From: Apostichopus japonicus
Taxonomy: Eukaryota; Echinodermata; Holothuroidea; Aspidochirotida; Stichopodidae
DNA: 64,000 nucleotides
Direction of reading: 5' to 3'
Assembly: GCF_037975245.1 (NCBI RefSeq)
Contig: NC_092577.1
Span: 25,417,398-25,481,397, forward strand
Positions 1 to 9,947 of this stretch are shown here, piece after piece (positions within the stretch are counted from its first letter, which is position 1; the number at the start of each line of letters is the position of its first letter). A program made the position numbers and the translations under genes. Below the pieces are notes generated by a model that ran no database searches, was not told where the DNA came from, and was given only the letters and a program-made list of their open reading frames with translations.

Positions 1-430
1 GGTAGCCACATTGCACTTGTTCGTAACTTTTGCACAATAGACCAGAATGACTGTTGTGCATGAGCGATTTGCACGTAGGGAGGATTTCTTCCAGTATCCA
101 TTGCCATCAAGCCATATTGGAGTTTACAAAGTGTCACACTTGTGCAGTATACTTGAACATACACTTGTAAGAGACATACTGAAAAAGTATGTCATGCTTC
201 CTCATCGAAATGCATATATAGCTATTCCTCTTCTTCATTGTTGAACATTAGATGACGGTTCTCTACTGTGAATGCTGTGCACCTACTGCAGGATGTTTGA
301 ATAAAAACTAATTAGCACAGTACTGTAAAGGGCAGGAATTGTAACTTCATATACACTCTGAAAGTTTCCATTGGATTTGTAATGGACCTTTACCATACTA
401 TGGTTTTTTGTTGATCCCTTCTAGTACAGT
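1..430. other. Upstream flank, no gene supported
   Basis: Sequence 5' of the DUF4806-type gene. A 65-codon open frame lies at 47-244, but it has no recognisable domain, splice context or composition bias. The promoter of the downstream gene probably lies here; I see no confident TATA or initiator element. Confidence 0.4.
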
Positions 431-1846
431 ATGACGTCATATGCAATTGTAATCTTTACTGGACAAGGTGAAGTGGCATTAGTACCAGAAGTATGGTGTA
501 TTGGGACAGACCTCTGCTATTGGCCACCATATAAGACGATGCTTAGATTCGAAAAGGCAGTTCACTCTTGTCAGCCACCTTCCGAACAGTGGAGCAAGCA
601 TAAGATCCGGATTTTGTCAACTACCGGTGAGTAAACCTTAACGACAATACTATATGAACTTCATTTAAGCAAGTTGTCAAGCATGTTAAAGTAACCAACT
701 CATCGTATCATCTGGGTGCTAAGTTGCTAACTATCCTCATAAGAGTGTACACGCCGCCCCCCCCCCCTAAAAAAATGATGATAATAATAAATTGTAAGTA
801 GTTTGATCTAGTATCTTAAAAGTGTGGCTCTTTTGATTATCATGTTACAGATTCCTACGAGAAGGCATGCAGGCTGGTTAGAAAAGCAGAAGACACCTCA
901 GATATACAAACAGATGCCAATGATAACCCAGCAAACCCACCATGCAGAAAGCGGAAAAGAAGGTATTGCAATTTTTTATTCCAATCCAAAGGGAAATGTA
1001 ATACATGCATTCATACCAGTGTGCATGTGTATATATGTGTGATGCTTTGGTTGTGACATGATAGCTCAACCGTGCCTGATCAGGTCAAGATCATAAAAAG
1101 GCAGGCTAGTTACCTTTTTGCAATTTACAGCCAATTAAGTAGCTTGGGGCTCCTTACAGTGTGTACAGAACATTTTGATATGTTTGCCCGCTTCGTGTGT
1201 AGTGCTGTTTCTTTCTGGTGGTATTGTCGTCAGATGTCATTTGTGCCAAATGTTACATAGTTCACTTTGTAATGATAAATGAAGCTCAAAGAATATATTG
1301 TTAAGATATGATTTTACAGAATAAAAATCATAATTTATCAAACTAAACTATGAATATATTTTTAAACTCTGAATCACTCAAAATATAGGTTTAGAAGCAG
1401 CTTGAAAGGACTGGAAATTATCATGCACAGTATAGTGCGCAAAATGTTCCTCACTCAATATGCACCTACTATTAGTGGCACTTTGTTAGATAATGTCAAG
1501 TTACCTTTAAGAAAAGCATTGGCCTATTGGAACAGCATATATGTAATGTACATGTATACATTTTCGGAATTTATATTTTTCAGGAGCCGGTACATTTCAG
1601 ACTCGGATGAATCTGACGACACTGTCCCAAATGAATTTGCTGAACCATCTTCACCACCACCTTGCCCAAGTCCATCGTTGCTTTCTTTACCATTACTACC
1701 TATAGTTCCACCCGCCTTGCCTCCTACCTCAGACACCAGATCTGTTTCACTGCCATTACCAAGCCACACACCATCTGGGACGACTATCTCCAGTCCAGAT
1801 AATGACCGGGTACCATCAACTGTAGCTGGTATGTGTGATGATTATT

Positions 1847-2290
1847 GGTTCCTTGCTTTAGCAAAAGGAACCTATGTAGTCAAGTTGGCGTGTGTGTGTA
1901 TGTGTGCGTCTGTGATTCCTGACCTTAGGTATGCTCTAACTCAATATGGGAAAGGTGCATGAAAGCCATACTTTTTCCTATAGATCCGCCATAGTAAGAA
2001 GGTGTGCCCTGTTGTTTTTGGTGCTCGCAAGGTTCACCTAAGGTCAGGTATCATGAGTTATGGTCAAGAAACCAAAAACGTGAACAATACACTAAGTCCC
2101 AGTGCCAAACATGGTTGATGCTTTTGGACAAGTTGTGAACCGGGTATGGGAATATTTTCAAACTTAACGGTCATGTGAACCAAGGTTACCAAAGTTCAAT
2201 TAATGGTAAAAAACTAGTATTTTTTATTTTTACAATTTCTACACCATTTTAAGATCTCAAAGATACCTTCCGATCAAATATGTCACAGTG
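1847..2290 (+). mobile_element. Interspersed repeat copy (GGTTCCTTGC family) in intron 3
   Basis: Starts with the foldback GGTTCCTTGCTTTAGCAAAAGGAACC, then a GT-rich stretch and a diverged body that matches the large element at 44.5-47.5 kb (the phrases 'aacttaacggtcatgtga' and 'ccttccgatcaaa' recur). It begins 19 bases after the intron-3 donor. The right terminus is missing, so the copy is truncated. No coding capacity. Confidence 0.7.
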
Positions 2291-2881
2291 TTTAATTTTA
2301 TTAAACCCAAAAAATAATTGCTTTTTCAATACTTAAAATAGGTTATGCATGATTTGCATTCAATCCATAGGTTCAACCCTGCCTCCAGCCATCTCATATT
2401 CTGTGGCAAGAAGATGGCCAGTAAACAGCACACCATCTAGGACAACTATCTCCAGACCATCAAACTCCTCTAACATCAATGCAGTACAATCCACCTCTAA
2501 TTTATCTCCAGTTGGGCATATGTCTACATCAGGCACCAATGTATCTGGTAGGTGTGATTACTGTATATAGCTCAAGGAAACAAATTTTTCAAACACTCAT
2601 GAAGCTCAACAGTGCAATTGTTTGCTGTTGGACTGGTGCTATTAATGTTTTCATACCAAATAAAGGCCTAGAAAACAGATCCTCCAAATGTGCATAAAGA
2701 GGCAAAAAATTATGTCTGGGTGGTACTGCACTTCTCATTCCTATATGTTCAAAGTGCAAGGCTAGGCAATCTGTTCTTCCGAAAAAGTACATGTACAGGT
2801 TAAAAAAAATCGACTTCATGCAGTGAAGTCTGAATTCTGCTGTACTGCTGGTAGTACCATAATGTTTTCATACAAAATATA

Positions 2882-3008
2882 GGTTAATCAACGGTCAGCG
2901 TGGGTTTATCTTTAGGCAATGCCCAATTCAGGGGTAAGTGGATCGCTTGCATAAACCCCCGATCGTTCGTTTTCCTATAGATAAACCCACTTTGACCGTT
3001 GATTAACC
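2882..3008. mobile_element. 127-bp MITE with 30-bp inverted repeats
   Basis: Left arm 2882-2911 and right arm 2979-3008 are inverted repeats matching at 28 of 30 positions (both begin GGTTAATCAACGGTCA when read inward). The ends are flanked by TA-containing sequence, so a TA duplication is possible but not clean. It lies in the long intron before the DUF4806 core exon. Non-coding; superfamily not determined. Confidence 0.8.
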
Positions 3009-3394
3009 CCTAATTATACAATGTTAATGACAAAACAAGCTCTGTATATGTGTAAGGCAGTATATATCCCTCCCTGATCAACCCTCTTAATCAAACTGAC
3101 ACAAAATAAATATTAATAATATAACAAAATGCTTACGCAAATCAATAAATATAAGTGCCACATATATATTTCCCCAAATATTTGGTTGATATGTAGACTA
3201 TATTATATGGTATTTTATGTACTTCAAATAAAAATTATGCTCTCCAAATAAAACTTCACTGGAGTATTTTTTGTTGGCTTGATTAAACTCAAAGCAATAG
3301 GCAGGGAGGCATGTATATTATATATGTAGAGTGAAATAGATTGTTTAGTATGGTTTAGGTATATTCTTCGAAGAAAATTTTAAGTTAGTCCGTT

Positions 3395-3395
<1 letters not shown>

Positions 3396-3436
<41 letters not shown>
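3396..3436. repeat. (AT)n microsatellite
   Basis: About 20 uninterrupted AT dinucleotides. Confidence 0.95.
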
Positions 3437-3439
<3 letters not shown>

Positions 3440-3510
3440 TGTTTACACGGGTCCAAAAACCGGGAACCGGGTACCCGAGAGCCGTTACCCGTCGGGTACC
3501 CGGGAAAAAA
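3437..3510. repeat. hAT-like end with CGGGTACCC motifs
   Basis: Begins TAGTGTTTACACGGGTCC, followed by repeated, partly palindromic CGGGTACCCG motifs. Ends of the form CAGTGTTTAC with subterminal GGGTA repeats are typical of hAT elements; the opposite end was not located. Confidence 0.35.
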
Positions 3511-4014
3511 AATTTTACCCTCGTGTATCACGATTTTCTAGAAATTACATATTAAATGCTATAATAAATGAATTATATTCTCTACTGACAATGTTTTCAT
3601 GTTCAAAAACGTATGTTTAAGGTAAGGTATAAAACCTTCCTCAATAATTTCTATTTCCTTTTTTTCTGTCATAAACTTGTTAATTACTTAATATAATTAA
3701 TATAATTAGTAGTAATGTTGTTAACATCGCACTGCCGCCGCTGCTTATGCTTGCTCTCCACGTCTATTGGATCAGACCATAACATATCCATTTAGGCTTT
3801 AGCTCAGTTGTTACTACTACTATCTATTATGCAGGCCCAGGGTTCGCATTAGCCGCGAGATTACGCGATTCGCGCAATTTGATCGCATTTGGAATACACG
3901 ATTAGTAAAAAGCCATTTGCGATTATTATATTTTAGTCTACAATCCATAAACATGTCGTAAAATTCCTTGTCAGCCTTTCCTTCTATGAAATAAACGAAT
4001 GAATAAATAATAAT

Positions 4015-4297
4015 TTCTTCCACATGGTAGCCTAACACCACACTAAGTCAATGCATGAGAAATCTAGCTAAGCCTAACCATCTGTTTATTCGTTGAAATT
4101 GTGACGCAGTTATAAGATATCCATGGAACACATTCATTATGGCTGCATAACAACACACTAAGTCAATGGGGTAATCTAGCATAGCCATTTGTTTATTAGC
4201 TGAAATTGTGACGCAGTTATAAGATATCCATGGAATACTTCGTTATTGCTGTTATCTTCAACCACATGGTAGCCTAACACCACACTAAATCAATGGG
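4015..4297. repeat. Tandem array of ~110-bp units
   Basis: The phrases 'cacactaagtcaatg' (about 4040, 4154 and 4280) and 'gtgacgcagttataagatat' (about 4100 and 4207) recur at 105-125-bp spacing, giving two to three diverged copies. Intronic; no coding signal. Confidence 0.7.
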
Positions 4298-4778
4298 AAA
4301 GGTCACCCGGGGGTCAACCAAATGACATTTTTGATTGGTGAGACCTGAATATAGCATAAAAACTGTAAAATTCAAACATTTTTTTGTTCACCCATTTTCT
4401 CCCCCCAAAAATACTACTTTCTTAACATTAATTGACTTTTGGTGACCTCGGATCACATGACCGTAAGGTTTGAAAATATTCCCCTATACCCTTTGCAACT
4501 TGTCCCAATATATCAATTGTGTCGCACAATGGCACTGGGAGTTACTACAGTTTTAATATTTAGGGTTTTTGGACCATAACTGACCTTTGGTGACTATTGT
4601 GGGCACCAAAAACAATAGGGCACACCTTCTCCATATGGCAGATCTATAGTCATAGTTTGGCCTCAATCCAACTTTCCCTTATTGAGATACCCAAGCAAGT
4701 GTCACAGACGCACCCACACACACACAGACACACACGCCAAGTTGATCGCATAGGTTCCTTTTGCTAAAGCAAGGAACC
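4297..4778 (-). mobile_element. GGTTCCTTGC-family repeat, reversed copy
   Basis: Ends at 4778 with the foldback GGTTCC...AAGGAACC (4753-4778) preceded by an (AC)-rich run; the body carries 'tgaccgtaaggtttgaaaatattcc'-type phrases that match the 45-47 kb element in reverse. Truncated at the far end. Intronic. Confidence 0.7.
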
Positions 4779-6184
4779 AAAAATGTTACTTTGCTTCATA
4801 TTTGGAACAAAGGTGTATATTGGTAGCATGTATCATCATTTACTCATTATTTGTGAGTGGGATGTTGCCAGATAGAAATAGGGTCTATCTTCCCAATCTT
4901 TGCCAATCCTTCTGCCAAAACAACTGATGGCTGATGCTAAAGAAGTTGTTTTGTGGAGCATGAAGTAATAAAGTAAGGTGTAACCAAAGTCATTTTGAAC
5001 TTTGTTTCATTTTCTACATACAATGTGTATGTAAGCCTAAGGTCTAGTCCTCTGTCTAGGAACTTGTCGGTCTTGGTCTTGAATTTCCAGTCCTGGTTTC
5101 GGTCTTGGTCTCGCTACCCTCTGACATCGGTCTCGGGCTTGTCTCTGATCTGCTGGTCTTAACTACAGCAATGAAAGATATATGTGCTAGGAATGATTTC
5201 ATTCAGATCTGAACCATTGCTTGTTTTGGCATAGAAGTACCCTTTCAGAAAAATACTTTATGGTAAAGTACCTTGATCTACATGTATATAGTCAATTATA
5301 ATTTATCTCTTATTTCAGCTTTGCATACTGTCAACTGTAGGTGGGCGGAACCTAAGAGAAGTCATCAAGAGGATGCTGCATGAACTCATGTCTAATGATG
5401 TCGCCATCAACTTCAATTGGACTGGACAGGGGGAAAAATGGATTTTAAAGAACTGGCACTGCGACCCATTCTAGAAAGTAAGTTAGTAATTTCCGATACC
5501 ATCATTGTTGAAAATCAGATGCTGTCATTTGCCTGGCTACATGGTAATATTTGAGATCAACAACCCCCCCCCCCCTCCCCACACGTTAACTGACATAACC
5601 ATTACACAATATAACTGCCCCAGAAACATGTTTAATTAGAACACACAATGATTGTTGTGTTTATACCTAATAACCATTTTGGTGGGGTCTCAGTAACACA
5701 TACTGTGATCTGTATATATTTGCATAGGTGATATTACATGTTTTTGGCATGGTTATTACATGTTTTTGCATGAATGGTGCAGTGGGGCTTGTCATATTTG
5801 TATGTTTTAAACATGGTTAGCATATAAAGATATAGTACTACGTATTATTCTCATGTACAGAGGCTGTTCGGCGAAATAATTCAACTTTGACCTGCACAGG
5901 ATGTGAAATTAAGAGGGAGATCTGCCACTACTTAAAAGGAGCTCCAGATCGTGATGGAGGCCGACAGGCAAGGAGGAACCTAAATCATGCTGAGCAGTAG
6001 GGAAATTGTGAGTAAAAATTGTAGGAAAAAGTAGGGTTAACACAAGATAAATTGGATGTCGGGTGGTGAAATGCCTATAGTCAATTATATCACTTTCTTT
6101 AACTTTATATGTACATCAATTGAGGCAATCATATTTGGTTTTGTTTATGATGGCCAGGTAACCTACAGGTTAGCATGTTTGCAA

Positions 6185-6555
6185 CAGTGCTGGATTCGAG
6201 TCCCCTCCTTCCGAGTCCGAGTCACTGGTGACTGAGTCCGAGTTATGTTATGTGAAAAACATAAATTACGAATGAATAAAAATCACATGCGAAGTACCAT
6301 CGTTTTTACCCTATTTTATTGAAGTGTGGTTGTAAGGGAAAAAAAATACAATACATGCTCATTGCATTTAAGTGTTTCCATCATTATTGAAGATAGACTG
6401 GCTCGATGCAGCCTCATAATTATTCCTCCGTGACTCGAGCCGGTCTCGTGCGATTATCGAGCCGAGTCCGAGACGGAGTCCGAGTCATTGCTTCTCGAAA
6501 TCCGAGTCGCGAGTCTGACAAAGCGTGACTCAAGACCGGTCGAATCGTCCAGCAC
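6185..6555. mobile_element. 371-bp non-autonomous hAT-like element
   Basis: Left end CAGTGCTGGATTCGAGTC and right end (inverted) GTGCTGGACGATTCGAC form imperfect inverted termini. Many GAGTCCGAGTC subterminal motifs lie at both ends, the usual layout of hAT transposase-binding sites. I do not see a convincing 8-bp duplication, so the copy is probably old. It lies just 3' of the DUF4806 gene stop. Confidence 0.6.
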
Positions 6556-7500
6556 ATATTTAATTACTGTAAATATATTGAATAACTGGTAGATGCTCCA
6601 TGATTATTACTTGGACCTCATTGTTTTTGTTGTCCATGTGGGCGGAGCTTGTAATCATATAATATTCTTAAAATGTCAACATTTTGTTAAAATTTATGTC
6701 TGATGACCTTCATACTTGGTAGGTTGGTATTGCCACATGAAAATGAAATTTCATTTATATTCATGTATGTCTGATCAGCTTCAGTTTGGGTTTAGTTGTC
6801 TGGCAATAAGTACAATACAGGTATATTAAAATAAAAAATTCTGACTTTAATTATTTCATAAATTCTCATCAGCATCGGAACCACTAAACCTTTGGGTTTT
6901 CTGGTTCTTGAAATGTATCATCAATAAAAACAGATTCTTCGAGGACAAAATATTTTTAAAAAATATTACTGGTATGAAAAGCATGAAAAAAAAAGCATTT
7001 TCAAGCACACAGAAGAATTGCACCTGTTTCCAGATGCTTCAAAAGTTCTCAACAATGTGCATTGGGACTTTGTCACCATTGAGTGTAGTTTTCCTCTTCC
7101 TTTATCAGAAAATATGTTAATTGGACTATTCTTCTAAGGCAATATGTAATTGTAGTTTAACATGAAAAGACGTGGTGGTCGAGTATTTCTGAACATGCTG
7201 TATGCCACTGATCAGACCATGTGATAATTATTCACTTTTAACTGTTCACTTTGACTGATTGAATTGTTCACCTCGAAATGGTAGTTTTACTGATGCTTGT
7301 AATAAATTTCATGAAAATATTTTCCTTTTTTTTATCTTTTTATTACCTGATTAATAGTATAATTATGATTTCATCAATGATAACCCCATAACTTAAAGCC
7401 CCAAACTCAGTGTTGCTGTGACAATTTAGTGCATGGTCGCATGAGCGAACCAGCAGTAGAAAATCAGCAAGCTAGCTACCCCAAGGACACAATATAGTGG
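6556..7500. other. No gene seen
   Basis: AT-rich. The 70-codon frame at 6908-7120 has low-complexity Lys/Phe composition and no recognisable motif. Confidence 0.4.
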
Positions 7501-7526
7501 CTGGCCGCCATCGGACTACCTCCGAA

Positions 7527-7680
7527 GGACCATCAACAAATGGCCACCGGCGGACCGCTGGGTAGCCTTCAATGGACCATCAGCGGATGGCCGCCGGCGG
7601 ACCGCCAGTGGGCCGCCTAAGGACCATCAGCTGAAGGCCGCCAGCGGACCGTCGGCGAGCCACCGGACATTTCGCCGGGG
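7527..7680. repeat. GC-rich 47-bp minisatellite
   Basis: GGACCATCA recurs at 7527, 7574 and 7621, exactly 47 bp apart, followed by GGCCGCC(G/A)GCGGACCG in each unit. A related GC-rich stretch continues to about 7730. This GC-rich block abuts the abnormal truncation of the LINE at about 7754. Confidence 0.85.
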
Positions 7681-7754
7681 GTCCGCCGACGGCTAGCCGA
7701 TGTGGCCGGCGGCGGACCGCTGAAGGACCGACCAAAATTTGCTGACTGGGGACT

Positions 7755-7850
7755 TCCATTGAAATACAATATTGGAAAATGCGACTGCGCTTGCGATGAT
7801 CCCTCATGCCATTTGACATTCAAGGTGGCAACTGAAAATGTATGGGCCAT
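7755..7850 (-). pseudogene. LINE ORF2 start, truncated after ~32 codons
   Basis: Reads MAHTFSVATLNV, the first strand of an APE-type endonuclease as in the intact ORF2 at 26919. One frame disruption appears right after this (the intact copy continues NGMRDHRKR), and homology ends at about 7754. No catalytic residues remain. Confidence 0.8.
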
Positions 7851-7870
7851 GAGAGGGCAATGGGGCAAAA

Positions 7871-9049
7871 CTACGCCGACGTCGATTCTGTAAGCTTCAA
7901 GCGCGCTCTAGTAGACGACATATCGTCGTCGGAGTCGTCACTTGAGGCCGACCTTTTCAGTGAGGGTTCCCCCATCTCGTCGTACCAGCTCTTCCCAGTG
8001 GCACGTTTCGGCTCGACGATCACCGAGCCTCCGGAGTCGCTGTCAGACATAGCCTCCGGAGACCGGACGACCGAGTCGTCGTCAGACAGAGTCTCCGGAT
8101 CTGGCGATACCGGCGGCGGACTGGGGACGGAACTGGACGGGTTGATGGGGGAAGCTGGTGGAGACCCCGTGTCCGCTTCGCTGTGTGGTGGAGACGGTGC
8201 GGGCACGGGGTTGATGGGGGAAGCTGGTGGAGACTTTCTCGGTGCGGGCACGGGGTTGGGGTCTGCAACTACGGGGGAGGGTGAAGGAGGTGCGGAGAGT
8301 GAATCCTCACCCGTTTCCCCCTCCGTGCGTGGAGCTTCCTCCGGGGCAGTAGGTGCGCCAGAACTTGGCGCCTTTGCTTGACCCCCACTCTTTGTCATAA
8401 AGACATAAGAGGAGGGACAAGCGCGAAAGACATGTCCCTCCTTCCCACAGAGTGAGCACACGACTTCGCTTGGGCAAGCAGAGGTATCATGCCCAAGACG
8501 AAGGTTGCGCCCACACTTTTTATTTGGGCAGCCCTTGGCTTCGTGCCCGGTCTCCCCACACCTGAAGCAGGTACGGGGCTGGCCGGGGTAACGCACGTGA
8601 GCTTTATGCCCGGCAATAAAAAGGAAGGAGGGAATGTCCTGCTTGAGGTCGATCCGAACCTGTCGGTGCCCGTTCAACACCCCAGGGGCCTGTGCGTAGG
8701 AGCACATTTTAATAGCCTTCACAGCCCCGAACCGACCTAAAACAGTTACGACAAGTTCTTGGCGCACCTCTAATCCTACGTGGATGACAGTTACCCATAC
8801 AGAACGTTCGTATGGAGTAACTGTCAAACCTTCAACCCCACTCAGCAACGTGACACCCTTCTGCCGGGTCACGTCACTGGTAAAACGTAGATCATACGTA
8901 TTACGACCCTGGAGAGCTTGTAAAGCATCAACCTCTCCAGGCACAACAACACCCTTACTCTTTAAAATACTAAAAACTTGCACCGGTGGAACCGCTTGTT
9001 CACCGGTGAAGGTCAACTTAACAATTTTCGAATCACGGCGCGATGCCAT
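7871..9049 (-). CDS. LINE ORF1 (gag-like, zinc-knuckle protein), 392 aa
   Basis: Nucleic-acid-binding ORF1 protein of a L1/Tx1-type non-LTR retrotransposon; such proteins coat the element RNA in the cytoplasmic RNP. Start chosen at MASRRDSKIVKL, identical in position to the other copies. The N-terminal ~150 residues form a conserved gag-like region; three CCHC knuckles follow at about residues 160-215; the C-terminal ~170 residues are Ser/Pro/Asp-rich and probably disordered. The second knuckle reads CGRNLRLGHDTSAC, so its second cysteine is replaced by Asn (CGRC in copies A1 and A2). Open throughout despite the broken ORF2 and split 5' UTR. It is about 12 residues longer than ORF1 of copy A2 because of changes in the acidic tail. 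Confidence 0.85.
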   Translation of the reverse strand: MASRRDSKIVKLTFTGEQAVPPVQVFSILKSKGVVVPGEVDALQALQGRNTYDLRFTSDVTRQKGVTLLSGVEGLTVTPYERSVWVTVIHVGLEVRQELVVTVLGRFGAVKAIKMCSYAQAPGVLNGHRQVRIDLKQDIPSFLFIAGHKAHVRYPGQPRTCFRCGETGHEAKGCPNKKCGRNLRLGHDTSACPSEVVCSLCGKEGHVFRACPSSYVFMTKSGGQAKAPSSGAPTAPEEAPRTEGETGEDSLSAPPSPSPVVADPNPVPAPRKSPPASPINPVPAPSPPHSEADTGSPPASPINPSSSVPSPPPVSPDPETLSDDDSVVRSPEAMSDSDSGGSVIVEPKRATGKSWYDEMGEPSLKRSASSDDSDDDMSSTRARLKLTESTSA

Positions 9050-9066
9050 GATACCGAAGGTGGCTA

Positions 9067-9520
9067 CCCAGCAAACACAATAACGTTTTAAAAATATCAG
9101 GAAAACGTTTGGTCAAACGGTATGAAAATGTTTTGGAATAACGTTATAATAACGTTAAATGTTGAGTCTTAGAAATAGCGGGAAAACGTTTTAAAATGTT
9201 TTGTTCCAATATCATCACAACGTTTTTATAACGTTTTCATGATGTTTAGATGAAATATTTTAAAACGTTTTCCCGCTATTTCTAAGACTCAATATTTTAC
9301 GTTATTATAACGTCTTTTAAAGACATTTTCATAACATTTGACTAAAACATTTTCCTGATATTGTCATATAACGTTTACCTAACATTTGATCAAAACGTTT
9401 ACTTGATATTTTAATATAACGTTAATAAAATATCAGACGAAACGTTTGGAAAATATTATGTTAACCTTTATAGCAAATGTTATGATAACATTATTTCCAA
9501 ATGTCATCAAAATGTCTTGG
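9067..9520. repeat. Subterminal AACGTT-rich repeats, left end
   Basis: Dense AACGTT and AAAACGTTT motifs in both orientations. A longer inverted pair occurs ('gtcttagaaatagcgggaaaacg' near 9163 and its complement near 9265), so the region can fold. Probable transposase-binding or foldback end. Confidence 0.75.
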
Positions 9521-9947
9521 AAATGATCGGATGACAGCGACAATACGTTATTAGATATCCCCATAACCCCGCCCCCCCCCCTTTAGCTCACATCTGGGTC
9601 GTATGTGTCTCACCTCTTCCCCTGGCCATGCGCAGCTCGGAACTGACAGTAGGTACCCGAAAATTCTGGCAGCGGGATGCTAGGTCACTGTGGCGTGACA
9701 ACCGGCGCTCTTGCGAACACAAAGGGGCGGTACTTGAGCTTGAGCTACTTGGTAGCTTGAGCTACTGGAACTACTTGGTGATTGTCGCTGAACTCCCACC
9801 CCGATTAGCGAGATAATAAGTCAAATATAGGAGACATTATTTGTGTTCAATGTAAACATGTTTATTTCTGACAACAAATACTAGAACACTAGAATATTAC
9901 TAGAAGAGCAAATACAAAAACAGACAACAAAATCTGAGAACACAATA

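Larger units (their letters stand above)
431..6000 (+). pseudogene. Spliced DUF4806-type gene (six exons seen), one frameshift
   Basis: Function unknown; DUF4806 proteins are multi-copy in many invertebrates. Visible exons: 431-626 (start; contains CYWPPYK and a following basic stretch), 851-962 (SYEKACRLVRKAEDTSD, ending in a KRKRR cluster), 1584-1828 and 2371-2547 (Ser/Pro-rich linkers), 5319-5477 (VGGRNLREVIKRML...NFNWTGQG, the DUF4806 core) and 5861-6000 (end of the domain, GAPDRD, stop at 5998-6000). Introns are GT-AG and phases agree through the first four exons. Phase does not fit between 2547 and 5319, so one more exon (probably a coiled coil) is likely missed there. In exon 5319-5477 the frame moves by one base at a GGGGGAAAAA run near 5430; after it the family pattern resumes in the next frame and the phase then fits the last exon. 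This is either a pseudogene or a homopolymer sequencing error. The two linker exons share a TPS.TTIS motif, suggesting an exon duplication. Confidence 0.75.

Noticed and set aside
1402..1962. 186-codon open frame as a single-exon gene
   Set aside because: Only 1584-1828 is coding (splice sites and phase agree with the DUF4806 gene); the rest is intron and mobile-element repeat.
8020..8268. Antisense and overlapping open frames in the LINE ORF1 tails (also 20588-21163, 22117-22596, 26397-26927)
   Set aside because: Shadows of GC-rich, repetitive Ser/Pro/Asp codons; their pattern follows the sense ORF.
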